DNA from: CALHVX01 sp964640725
Lineage (GTDB): Bacteria; Pseudomonadota; Gammaproteobacteria; Pseudomonadales; Azotimanducaceae
Assembly (NCBI GenBank): GCA_964640725.1
Contig: CAZXIJ010000009.1
Coordinates: 1-64,000 of the forward strand
Length of the DNA stretch: 64,000 bases
Direction: 5' to 3'
Part shown: positions 56,173 through 64,000 of the stretch, in pieces
How positions within the stretch are numbered: the first letter of the stretch is position 1
Layout: each line of letters opens with the position of its first letter
Notes under the pieces: generated by a model
Told to the model about the DNA's origin: nothing
The model's database searches: none
What the model saw: the letters and a program-made list of their open reading frames with translations, nothing else
Translations under genes and position numbers: made by a program

Positions 56173-57795
56173 CTATTCGCTCGGGACCGGCAACGGTGCG
56201 CCTACCGGGGAGCCCGGGTACGGCGGCAGCAGGTAGGGGAAACGGTTGTCCAGGTCCATGGCTGAGAGCGGTGCGCCATCGGTGAACGGCGCAGTGCCAA
56301 CGGGGGCATCTTCCGGAGCGCACAGGCCGAGGTTGACCAGCGCGCCGCCATCGCCCAGGGGCAAGGGATGGCAAAGCGCGCCCATCACGACGCGCAGCGC
56401 GATGTCCACGGTATCGTCCCCGGGCCGGCGACCGTTCGGAAAGCCCGCGACATCGCCCGCTGCAACGCCCAGGGGCTGCTGCTCGGCGCGGGGGGTGGGC
56501 GGGATTGCGGTGTTCAGCCGCAGCATCTCGCCAGGCACGACGCCGGCGGGCTGATTCACGCCGGGAAAGCCCGTCAGGAACGCGGTCACCAGGTCGGTGC
56601 GGGGAAAGTTGCTCGGCGCGATGTCGTCAAAGTCCGTGCCGAGCGTGGCGTTCACCGCGTCGCGAAACAGAATATCCAGGATCAGCGGCAGGCCAGGGTT
56701 GGTGACGAAGTCGATGAACTGACCGTCTCCGGTCGGGGCGCTGCCGTTAAAGCGATCCTTTTGGTCATAACCAATCACCAGCTCGTTGACGAGGGGCGCG
56801 GACAGGCGCGACACCTGCACCAGCGCGCCGCCGGTCACTTCCGGCCTGGCAAAGGTCTGGCGCGGGTTCTGGATCGAGACCTGCGGCAGGCTGGCGGTGG
56901 TCCAGGCCCCGATCACGGTCTCGTCGCCCTGGGTCAGGCACGCCACGGGCACTTCCATCGCGATGGACGTGACGTTGTTGCGCGCGAGAATGTTGCGTTC
57001 CGGATCCTGGGTCACGCCGCCGGGAAAGCCCGCGCCGTCGCCCGCTCCCGGGGCGCTGTCGCCTTCGACGGGCACAAAGTTCACCAGGTCAAAGACTTCG
57101 CCCAGGCTGAGCTTGAAGGCCTCGTTGCGTTGCCCGACGAAGACGCGAGCCGGGGCTTCGCAGCCCGGCAGCGCGACGCTGTGAATAAAGGACTCCGCGT
57201 AGCCGCGATAGTTGCCGGGGCCGCCAAAGGTTTTGGTGCCGCTGTAGTCGAAGGGCTTGGGGAAGGAGGCTTCCCCCGTCGCAGTATCTGTCGCGGCGCT
57301 GGCATTCGCCCCGTCGCCATCGATGGCGACCTTCAGGGTGTAGTTCTCCCGATGGCTGAGGCCGGGGGCACCGTCGGCGTCAATGACGCCGATGTTGCGT
57401 AGCACGGAGGAGATTTCCGTGCCGCCAACGTTCAGCTTCAGCGCCTCCCCACCAGGCAACAGGTCTTGAAACTCAAAGAGAAAAGACAGGTCCGCGGCGC
57501 TGTCGCCGTCGTTGTCGATGTGAATGGCGTACTGCGCTTCGCTGTCGAGGGGAAAGTAGTTCGGGCCGCCGTACGCCGCCTGCACGGGCAGGTAGTTGGC
57601 GATCAGCGTGACGTATTCCTCGCGGCCAGGCTCGTAGCTGCGGAACAGGTAGAAGTCGGTGCCGTCGACCTGGGGAAACTTGGTAATGAACGGCGCTTCG
57701 CGATGGCTGGAAGCTTCTGCGGCCGGCCCGGGCAAGCCGGCGCTGAGGGCCGCCCCCGCCAGGGCCACGGTCAGGGCCGAAGTCTTGAAATTCAT
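56173..57795 (-). CDS. DUF4331-family exported protein
   Basis: A 540-aa protein with signal peptide (1-28) followed by the family signature SSHREAPFITKFPQVDGTDFYLF. AAGGA precedes the ATG by 9 nt. DUF4331 proteins are exported and of unknown function; they often lie next to SigK/RskA-type pairs. It is first in a minus-strand line ending in the CHAT gene, with an ECF-like promoter just upstream. Confidence 0.92.
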   Translation of the reverse strand: MNFKTSALTVALAGAALSAGLPGPAAEASSHREAPFITKFPQVDGTDFYLFRSYEPGREEYVTLIANYLPVQAAYGGPNYFPLDSEAQYAIHIDNDGDSAADLSFLFEFQDLLPGGEALKLNVGGTEISSVLRNIGVIDADGAPGLSHRENYTLKVAIDGDGANASAATDTATGEASFPKPFDYSGTKTFGGPGNYRGYAESFIHSVALPGCEAPARVFVGQRNEAFKLSLGEVFDLVNFVPVEGDSAPGAGDGAGFPGGVTQDPERNILARNNVTSIAMEVPVACLTQGDETVIGAWTTASLPQVSIQNPRQTFARPEVTGGALVQVSRLSAPLVNELVIGYDQKDRFNGSAPTGDGQFIDFVTNPGLPLILDILFRDAVNATLGTDFDDIAPSNFPRTDLVTAFLTGFPGVNQPAGVVPGEMLRLNTAIPPTPRAEQQPLGVAAGDVAGFPNGRRPGDDTVDIALRVVMGALCHPLPLGDGGALVNLGLCAPEDAPVGTAPFTDGAPLSAMDLDNRFPYLLPPYPGSPVGAPLPVPSE

Positions 57796-57846
57796 GATGC
57801 GTCCTTTTCAGGGTGGTTCGGGGCCGGAGAACCGGCCGATACCCCC

Positions 57847-57875
57847 TTTACGCACGGGATGCGCATCTGGATGCA
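57847..57875 (-). promoter_or_regulatory. Candidate SigK-type ECF promoter of the DUF4331 operon
   Basis: On the minus strand TGCATCC and CGTAAA are 16 nt apart, about 50 nt upstream of the DUF4331 start. A CATCC-type -35 resembles the SigK consensus, but this is a single site and is unproven. Confidence 0.4.
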
Positions 57876-57883
57876 TCAGGTTG

Positions 57884-58630
57884 CTATTTTTTTTCTGCGG
57901 CCCCCTGCCGCTGGCGCACGGCCTCGAACAGCAGCACGCCGGTGGCGACGGAAACATTGAGGCTTGCGACGTTGCCGACCATCGGAATCGACACCAGGCC
58001 GTCGCAGTGCTCGCGAGTCAGGGCCCGCAGCCCCTTCGCCTCGTTGCCGAGCACCAGCCCGACGGCGCCTCGATAGTCCGGCGTGCTCCAGCCTTGCGCC
58101 GCGCCGTCGTCCGCGCCGTAGAGCCAGACGCCCTGGGCGGCCAGCCACTTGAGGCGTCGAGCGAGGTTCGTGACCTCGACCACGAACAGGCCCGGCAAGG
58201 CACCAGCGGCGGTCTTCTGCACCAGCTCGTTCACTGGCGCGGAACCGCGCTTGGGCACCAGCACCGCATGCACGCCGGCCGCCGAGGCCGTGCGCAGGCA
58301 GGCGCCCAGGTTGCGCGGGTCCATGATGCCGTCCAGCACCAGCACGAGCGGCGCGGCACCGAACTCCGGCCAGCGGGCTTCGAGATCGCTCTCGGTCGCC
58401 AGCGCCAGCGCGTGGCAGTCGGCGGCGACCCCCTGGTGGCTGCCCGATGTCCGGCTGTCGAGCCAGCGCCGCTCCACGCGATCGACGCGCAGGCCGGCGG
58501 TGGCCGCGAGATCCAGCAAGGCCCGGGTGCGCTCATCGGGCCGGCCCTTTTGCACGTACAGCACGCGCACCCGTTCGGGCTCGCCCTCGAGCTGGGCGCG
58601 GACCGAGTGGTGACCGAAGATCAGGCTCAA
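57884..58630 (-). CDS. rlmB: 23S rRNA (guanosine-2'-O-)-methyltransferase RlmB
   Basis: A 248-aa SPOUT methyltransferase for Gm2251 of 23S rRNA. Seen are the L30e-like N-domain (IFGHHSVRAQL), motif 1 LDGIMDPRNLGACLRTA, motif 2 VLGNEAKGLR and motif 3 IPMVGNVASLNVSVATGVLLFE. The start is TTG, overlapping the rnr stop (TTGA), the usual rnr-rlmB arrangement. Confidence 0.92.
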   Translation of the reverse strand: MSLIFGHHSVRAQLEGEPERVRVLYVQKGRPDERTRALLDLAATAGLRVDRVERRWLDSRTSGSHQGVAADCHALALATESDLEARWPEFGAAPLVLVLDGIMDPRNLGACLRTASAAGVHAVLVPKRGSAPVNELVQKTAAGALPGLFVVEVTNLARRLKWLAAQGVWLYGADDGAAQGWSTPDYRGAVGLVLGNEAKGLRALTREHCDGLVSIPMVGNVASLNVSVATGVLLFEAVRQRQGAAEKK

Positions 58631-60746
58631 CGGCGGCTCCGGCGCCCGCCCTTTTGGCGCTTGCCGCCATCGCTTGCGTCGTCCTCGGCGCCCGCCAGCC
58701 GCAGCTCGATCCGGCCCCGGGGCGGGTTGACGTTCACCACCAGCACATCCAGCGGCTGCCCGAGGGTAAAGCGCTGACCGGATCGCTCGCCCACCAGGGA
58801 CTGGCTGGCGGCTTCGTAGTTGAAGTAGTCCTTGCCCAGCTCCGAGATGTGCACCAGCCCTTGCACGTAGTGACCCTCGACCTCCACAAACAGGCCAAAC
58901 TCCGTCACCGCCGCGATCTTGCCGGGCATGGTGTCGCCAATGAACTGGCCCATGAACTCGCACTTGAGCCAGCCGTCGACCCCCCAGCTCACCTCGTCTG
59001 CGCGCCGCTCGGTGCTGGAGATCTGGTCGCCCAGGCCCACCAGCTGATCCATCTCGTANNNNNNNNNNNNNNNNNNNNNNNNNNNNNNNNNNNNNNNNNN
59101 NNNNNNNNNNNNNNNNNNNNNNNNNNNNNNNNNNNNNNNNNNNNNNNNNNNNNNNNNNGCCGCTCGGTGCTGGAGATCTGGTCGCCCAGGCCCACCAGCT
59201 GATCCATCTCGTAAAGGTGGGCGCCCTGGGTTGCCCGCTTGGCACCAGACTGCTCGTCGATGCAGGCTTTCAGAGCCCGGTGCACCACCAGGTCGGCGTA
59301 GCGGCGAATGGGCGACGTAAAGTGCATGTAGCGGGTCAGCGCGAGGCCAAAGTGGCCCTTGTTGGCCGGGGTGTAGCGCGCCTGGGACAAGGCCCGCAGC
59401 ACCTGGCTCTCGAGCAGCCAGCCGTCCTCCCGACGCCCGATCTCGGCCAGCGCCTCCTGCACCACCTTGGCACTCAGCTCGCCCTTCGGCAGGCGCACGC
59501 CAACGTAGGCCAGGGCCTGGCGCAGCTGTTCCGTCTTTTCCGCGGTCGGCGGCTCGTGCACCCGGTACATGCCGGGCATGCCGGCCTTTTCGAGGGTAAC
59601 CGCAGCGCAGACATTGGCGGCGATCATGCACTCTTCGATCAGCCGGTGCGCATCGTTGCGCTGCACGGGCACGATCTCGGCAACACGATCGCCGTCGAGC
59701 ACGATGTTGGCCTCGCGGCCGCCAAAGTCGAGGGCGCCCCGGGTATCCCGGGCTTCCCGAAAACCCTGATAGAGCTGGTGCAGCGTCTGCAGGGACCCCA
59801 GCACCTCGTTGGGCGCATCGAGCGCTTCGCCTTCCAGGTAGCTGCCCACCTGCTCGTAGGTCAGCCGCGCCCAGGACTCGATCAGGGCGTTGTAGAACCG
59901 GTGGCCGCTGATCTTGCCGCCCGACGACACGCGCATGTCGCACACCATCGCCAGGCGCCGCTCCCGGGGCCGCAGGGAACACAGCCCGTTGGACAACGCC
60001 TCGGGCAGCATCGGGATCACCCGGTCCGGCAGGTAGACCGAGTTGCCGCGCAGCTGCCCTTCCTGGTCGAGCAGGCTGCCGGGATCGACGTAGTGCGCCA
60101 CGTCTGCAATCGCGACGATCAGCCGCCAGCCGCTGCCGTCGGGCTCGGCATAGACGGCGTCGTCGAAGTCCTTGGCGGTGATGCCATCGATGGTAACCAG
60201 CGGCAACGCCCGCAGATCTTCCCGGCCCTGGCCGAGCGCTTCGTCGACTTCGTCGGGCAACGCCGCAACCACCTGGTCCATGCCCTGCGGCCATTCCCGC
60301 GGCACTTCGTAGCTGGCGAGCAGCGTTTCGGCCGCCTGGGCCGCGCCCCCGCCTCGCGCCACGCGTGCCACCAGGTCGCCCTGCAGGCCATGACGGTCCT
60401 CGCCGGTCACCCGCAGGCTTACGGTGTCGCCGTCCTGGTAGTCCCGGCCGGAGATCTCGCCCACGTAAACGCGGTCCCGGGGGCCTTCGCCCATGGTCTC
60501 GACAAAGGGGTACCGGGTGTCGGAAGTCAGGATCCCCAGGCGCAGATCCGTGTCGGTATCCGCAGCCTCAGGCGCGGCAGCCGCCGGCTCCGCCTCGATG
60601 CTGGAGCCGCGCGCGAACTGATAGCGGCCCCGGCCCAGCTTGCGCAGGTCGCCGGTGCGCATGAGCCCTTTGACAACCTGCAGCAGCGCGCGCCGGCGCT
60701 CGCCCTGCTCAGCGTTCAGCGCCTGCTGCAGACTGATCAGGGTCAT
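58627..60746 (-). CDS. rnr: Ribonuclease R, split by a scaffolding artefact
   Basis: A 3'-5' exoribonuclease acting on structured RNA. The catalytic RNB domain has LPLVTIDGITAKDFDDAVY, VIPMLPEALSNGLCSL and FTSPIRRYADLVVHRAL, and an S1 domain and basic tail end it. The 100-N gap at 59059 lies in the RNB region, but the same 55 nt flank it on both sides. Removing 155 nt (100 N plus one 55-mer copy) restores one frame of 654 aa, so the gene is intact. Compared with E. coli RNase R (813 aa), the region between the N-terminal helix-turn-helix and the RNB domain is short and shows only one cold-shock-like domain. Start ATG 60746; ATG 60761 is possible. Confidence 0.88.
59004..59213. repeat. Exact 55-bp direct repeat flanking the N gap
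   Basis: The 55 nt at 59004-59058 and 59159-59213 are identical. Contig ends that overlap by exactly a k-mer and were scaffolded without merging give this pattern; 55 is a common assembler k-mer. Confidence 0.9.
59059..59158. other. Sequence gap (100 N) inside rnr
   Basis: A run of exactly 100 N between two copies of the same 55-mer. Probably no sequence is missing. Confidence 0.97.
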
Positions 60747-60761
60747 GGCCTCTTTGCCCAT

Positions 60762-61052
60762 GACAGCTCGGCAGGCAGCCGCGTTAATCCGCTCCGATTC
60801 GGGACCGGCTTTGGGGTGAGTGACAGGCGCGCGGGATTCGCGGGCAGAATTTGCTGGGGCATCAGGCCCCGATTTAGTCGGCAAAAAAACGTCCTTTTGC
60901 GGCCCTCGGGCCCGGGATTGGAAAGAGGCGCTGGCGGCCCGGGCAGCGTTTGACAAGCACGGGGGCCATTGCGTACATTGCGCGACCCGTTGCGGGGGTG
61001 CAAGCACTTGCCTTGCTCCGATCCATCTGCGATCGCCGCGACGAGACCTCAT
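60762..61052. other. Intergenic region between rnr and tRNA-Leu
   Basis: About 290 nt. It holds the tRNA promoter at 60950 on the plus strand. No other gene or clear rnr promoter is visible. Confidence 0.5.
60950..60979 (+). promoter_or_regulatory. Sigma70 promoter of tRNA-Leu
   Basis: A perfect TTGACA is followed after 18 nt by TACATT, with a GC-rich discriminator (GCGCGACCCG) typical of stable-RNA promoters. Transcription should start about 65 nt before the tRNA. Confidence 0.75.
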
Positions 61053-61139
<87 letters not shown>

Positions 61140-61150
61140 CACCTTTCTCT

Positions 61151-61202
61151 TGTTTCCGGTCAGTGTTTCCGGCCAATGTTTCCGGCCAGTGCTCCCGGCC
61201 AG
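61151..61202. repeat. Four tandem 13-bp repeats downstream of tRNA-Leu
   Basis: Four units of TGTTTCCGGYCAR at 61151, 61164, 61177 and 61190, the last with two changes. They begin 12 nt after the tRNA CCA. Confidence 0.85.
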
Positions 61203-61219
61203 CGTCGCAATAACCCCGC

Positions 61220-61927
61220 TCAGCGATAGGGCTCAAAAAAACGTGCATTGCCGACCGGCCGCTCATGTTCGTAGCGCCAGACGATGCTGACGACCTGCCA
61301 GAACGCCCGGAACTCCCCGATGGCACGGAACTTTCGCGCATCGGTGTGGACCGATTCAGGCAAGAGCATCGAGGGAGCGCGCGCCAATGCGCGATCAGAG
61401 AACACCAGATCTTCCAGGCCCTGATCGGGAAAACCGCCCAGGGACTCGAAGAACGATCGGCGCGCAAACATGGACTGGTCGCCGTACACCGCGCCGGAGA
61501 GACGGCAACGCAGGTTGTGCAGCGCTGAGATCAGGCGCAGCTTCCAGTTGGGCGGCGCAAAGCAATGCCGGAAACCGCCCCACTGCAGCTGTGGATCCGC
61601 GCAGCTGGCACGCAATGCCTGCCAGCTGGCCGGCGGCAGCGAGCTGTCTGCATGATGAAACAACAGCCAGTCGCCGCGGGCTGCAGCAGCGCCCCGATTC
61701 ATTTGCCGGCCCCGGCCCGGAGCGCTATGCAGCAGTGTCCAGCTCGCCTGCGCCTGTTCCGCCAGCCACTCGAGGGTGCCGTCGGTGCTGCCGCCGTCAA
61801 CCACAATGAGTTCAAACAGGTCCGGCAGCGCCGCGAGCGCCGCGAGCGTGCGCGGCAGCGCGGCGCGCTCGTTCAGCACCGGCACCACGACGCTGATTGA
61901 GGGCTCTGGCTGGGCGGTGGGGCTCAT
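61220..61927 (-). CDS. Family 2 glycosyltransferase (TIGR04283-like)
   Basis: A 235-aa GT-A-fold enzyme. It shows ISVVVPVLNERAALPRTLAAL, VVDGGSTDGTLEW, the metal loop HHADSSLPP and GAVYGDQSMFARRSFFESLGGF, typical of the TIGR04283 group. Sugar donor and acceptor are unknown. The ATG at 61927 was preferred; a GTG 9 nt upstream is possible. It lies divergent from the TPR gene, and the two start codons overlap. Confidence 0.87.
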   Translation of the reverse strand: MSPTAQPEPSISVVVPVLNERAALPRTLAALAALPDLFELIVVDGGSTDGTLEWLAEQAQASWTLLHSAPGRGRQMNRGAAAARGDWLLFHHADSSLPPASWQALRASCADPQLQWGGFRHCFAPPNWKLRLISALHNLRCRLSGAVYGDQSMFARRSFFESLGGFPDQGLEDLVFSDRALARAPSMLLPESVHTDARKFRAIGEFRAFWQVVSIVWRYEHERPVGNARFFEPYR

Positions 61928-62741
61928 GCGCGGCACCGTGGAGAATCTTGTTTTCGATCAGCGGCCATGGAAGGTTCGACTCAGACGCGGTCAGAAAGTT
62001 CGCCGCCGCCTGAGCGCTCTGCTTGCCGCGAGTTCGCTGTGGGCCTGCAGCGCCCTGGCCGCAGAGCCTCCGCAGGCAACGGCGGATGCGAGCTGTTTAG
62101 CCATCGAGCAGGCATTCGCCGACAACCGCATCAGTGAGCTGGCCGCGCTCGAGCCTCAGGAACCGCGCTGGCAAGCGCAGCAGTCCTTCCGGCTGGCGTC
62201 GGCCTACATCCCCCAGGATCGCAAGGACGAAGCCTTGCAGGCCATCCGGCGCGGGCTGAAGGTCGTGGCGCGCGGCCTGCGAGACGATCCCGACGACGTC
62301 GAGCTGTTGCTGCTCGGCACCATGCTCGACGGCGAGTACCTGCTGATCAATCGCTGGCGCTTTCTGCACAACGGCCTGCGCGGGCTGCGGCGCATCGCGC
62401 GGGCGGAGAAGCTGGCGCCGGACAATCCCCGGGCCCGGCTCATCCGCGGCAGCGCCAAGGTGGTGCTGCCGGGCATCTTTGGCGGCAGCGCCACCGAGGC
62501 CCTGGCTATCCTGCAGCCAGGCGTTCGCGATACCGAGCTTTGTGCCGGCGGCGACTGGGGCCAGGTCGATCTGCTCAATTGGCTGGGGCGCGCGGCCAGC
62601 GCGCTGGACGACAGCGAACAGGCGCGCCACTACTTCGAGCAAGCCTTGGCCCGTTCGCCGGGCAATCACTGGGTACGCCTCGCCATCGCCGGTGAAGGCT
62701 ATCGCTGGGAGGAAGAGCCAGACGCCCAGGGATCGCGCTAG
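61926..62741 (+). CDS. Exported TPR-like protein
   Basis: A 271-aa protein. After about 25 residues comes a basic stretch and a hydrophobic segment (RRRLSALLAASSLWACSALAAE); the LWAC could be a lipobox. The mature part is helical with TPR-like segments (AYIPQDRKDEALQAIRRGLKV, ALDDSEQARHYFEQALARSPGN) and a central stretch with GGSATEAL. The start may instead be GTG 61938. It is unrecognised beyond this. Confidence 0.72.
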   Translation: MRGTVENLVFDQRPWKVRLRRGQKVRRRLSALLAASSLWACSALAAEPPQATADASCLAIEQAFADNRISELAALEPQEPRWQAQQSFRLASAYIPQDRKDEALQAIRRGLKVVARGLRDDPDDVELLLLGTMLDGEYLLINRWRFLHNGLRGLRRIARAEKLAPDNPRARLIRGSAKVVLPGIFGGSATEALAILQPGVRDTELCAGGDWGQVDLLNWLGRAASALDDSEQARHYFEQALARSPGNHWVRLAIAGEGYRWEEEPDAQGSR

Positions 62742-62790
62742 CCTGCGGCGACCGCTGCAGGATGCCCCGCTGGCGGCTATATTGGGTTGA

Positions 62791-64000
62791 GACAGAGAGG
62801 CGGAGATCGACGCGCGGGGACACACGGTCACTCCCGGCTTCGTGGATCTGCACACGCACCTGGACGCTCAGGTGGGCTGGGACCCGATGCTGACCCCCAT
62901 CAGCTGGCACGGGGTAAGCACCGCCCTGCTCGGGAACTGCGGCGTCACCTTCGCGCCCTGCAGGCCCAGCGACCGGGCCCTGCTCGCCGGCATGATGGAA
63001 ACGGTGGAAGACATTCCCCGGGAAGCGATTCTGAGCGGGCTGCCCTGGAACTGGGAAAGCTACGGCGAGTACCTGAAGGCCCTGCAGGAGATGCAGCTGG
63101 CCATCAACGTGGGCGGCCTTGTTGGTCACTGCGCGCTGCGCTACTACGTGATGGGCGAGCGCGGTGTGGAAGGTGACCCGAGCCCGAAGGAGCTCGCGCA
63201 GCTCGCTGAGCTTGCGGGCCAGGCTGTGCGGGACGGCGCTTCCGGTTTTTCGACCTCGCGATTTCACGGCCACTACCTGCCCGACGGCCGGCACGTGCCC
63301 GGCACTCACGCAAAACCGGATGAGCTGGTGGCCATCGCCAAAGCCGTTGGCGAAGCCGGCGGCCTGATGCAGAACGTGCTCAACCTGGGCGGCGATCTGG
63401 ACGGCGAGCTCAACCTGCTCCGGCGCCAGGCGGAAGCCGCTGGCGGCCGCGTGCTGTTCAGCCTGACGGCAGGCCCCACGCCCAGGTTCGGTGACCGCAT
63501 TACCGAAGCGGTCATGGCCATGCGCGCCGACGGCCTGGACGTCAGCGCCGTCTGTATCCCCCGCGGCTCGGGCCTGATCTCGGGCCTTGCCGGCCTGGGG
63601 CTGTGGCGCGGCAAACACTGGAAAGCCCTGCGGGCCATGGACTTTGGCGCGCGCCTGGCGGCGGTTCGCGACCCGGCCACAGCCGCCGGGCTGATTGCCG
63701 AAGCAACGGCCAAGCCCAGCGCCCTGGATCTGGCTGACACTTACTACCTGGGCGCAGGCGACTCGCCGGATTACCTGGCACCGGCGAGCCAAAGCCTGGC
63801 CGCCCTCGCCAGTGCTGCCGGCGAAACGCCCGCAGCTACCTGGCTGCGCCTGGCGGACGAGACCAACGGGCAGGCGCTGTTCGTGTCGCGGCTGTTCAAC
63901 AAGAACATGGACGCCCTTGGGCGGCTGCTCAGCACCGACTTCTGCCTGCCCGGGCTGGGCGATGCCGGCGCGCACGTGGGGCAGATCATGGACTCCGGCT
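62791..64000 (+). pseudogene. N-acyl-D-amino-acid deacylase family amidohydrolase, N-terminus missing, runs off the window
   Basis: The frame is open from a stop at 62788 and continues past the end. It carries amidohydrolase motifs: EIDARGHTVTPGFVDLHTHLD (the HxH metal site), GNCGVTFAPC, GHCALR, GASGFSTSR and GDAGAHVGQIMDSG. These match D-aminoacylases of the COG3653 type, which hydrolyse N-acyl-D-amino acids. The usual first 45-50 residues, with strands before EIDARG, are absent, and no ATG, GTG or TTG precedes this point in frame. The first GTG (62842) lies inside the metal-binding strand. A 5' deletion or an assembly join is likely. Confidence 0.8.

Noticed and set aside
58627..59213. rnr as a broken pseudogene or a true internal duplication
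   Set aside because: The duplicated 55-mer and the exact restoration of frame on collapse point to a scaffolding artefact.
59217..60953. A 578-codon plus-strand frame opposite rnr
   Set aside because: Runs antisense to the RNB domain and has no family features.

Overview
This window looks like draft-genome or metagenome sequence from a GC-rich gammaproteobacterium. Supporting signs are a one-piece tmRNA with tag ANDENYALAA, the gene orders rpsF-rpsR-rplI-dnaB-radA and glyA-nrdR-ribD-ribH-nusB-thiL-pgpA, xseB-ispA, a PomAB-type stator pair, and a BtuB/BtuFCD vitamin B12 importer. Secreted proteins with Calx-beta, CotH and FG-GAP modules and several ECF sigma systems would fit a deep-branching or marine lineage, but I cannot name the genus. 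Two runs of exactly 100 N (39448-39547 and 59059-59158) are scaffolding gaps.

Layout. 1-7.3 kb: tmRNA, a YkgJ-like cysteine-cluster protein, a serine hydrolase, an LLM-oxidoreductase/MFS pair, a Sel1-repeat protein, and a small operon whose ECF sigma factor lacks the end of region 4. 7.3-17.2 kb: two very large secreted proteins in one operon, a CotH-kinase/Calx-beta protein (1840 aa) and an FG-GAP/UnbV protein (1423 aa) carrying four copies of a cysteine-bearing domain I do not recognise. 17.3-19.1 kb: motA/motB. 19.2-26.5 kb: housekeeping genes for isoprenoids, riboflavin, thiamine, phospholipid and one-carbon metabolism. 26.7-31.5 kb: ettA, a putative gluzincin peptidase and a second serine hydrolase. 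31.5-37.9 kb: a cobalamin riboswitch followed by btuB-btuF-btuC-btuD-cobQ. 37.9-41.2 kb: a 2-oxoglutarate oxygenase, a gap-broken nitrilase and an SDR. 41.2-46.9 kb: radA, dnaB with a 419-residue intein, rplI, rpsR, rpsF. 47-48.7 kb: an ECF42-type sigma factor with its DGPF/YCII partner and a matching promoter. 48.7-57.8 kb: one long minus-strand block encoding a CHAT protease-like TPR protein, an acetyltransferase, a SigK/RskA pair, a histidine-rich TPR protein, a lipoprotein and a DUF4331 protein. 57.9-64 kb: rlmB, rnr (intact once a scaffolding artefact is collapsed), tRNA-Leu(CAG), a glycosyltransferase, a TPR protein and an N-acyl-D-amino-acid deacylase without its N-terminus.

How genes work together. 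The B12 genes form a coherent unit: a B12-sensing leader with a terminator-like hairpin precedes the outer-membrane receptor, binding protein, permease, ATPase and a late corrinoid-assembly enzyme, with overlapping junctions. The ribosomal/replication cluster has a good sigma70 promoter. The two ECF systems at 47-58 kb each have a candidate promoter in the right place. The most notable items are the DnaB intein, the four-copy Cys domain and its CotH partner operon, the SigK/RskA-DUF4331-CHAT block, and the exact 55-bp duplication flanking the second gap, which explains an apparently broken rnr.
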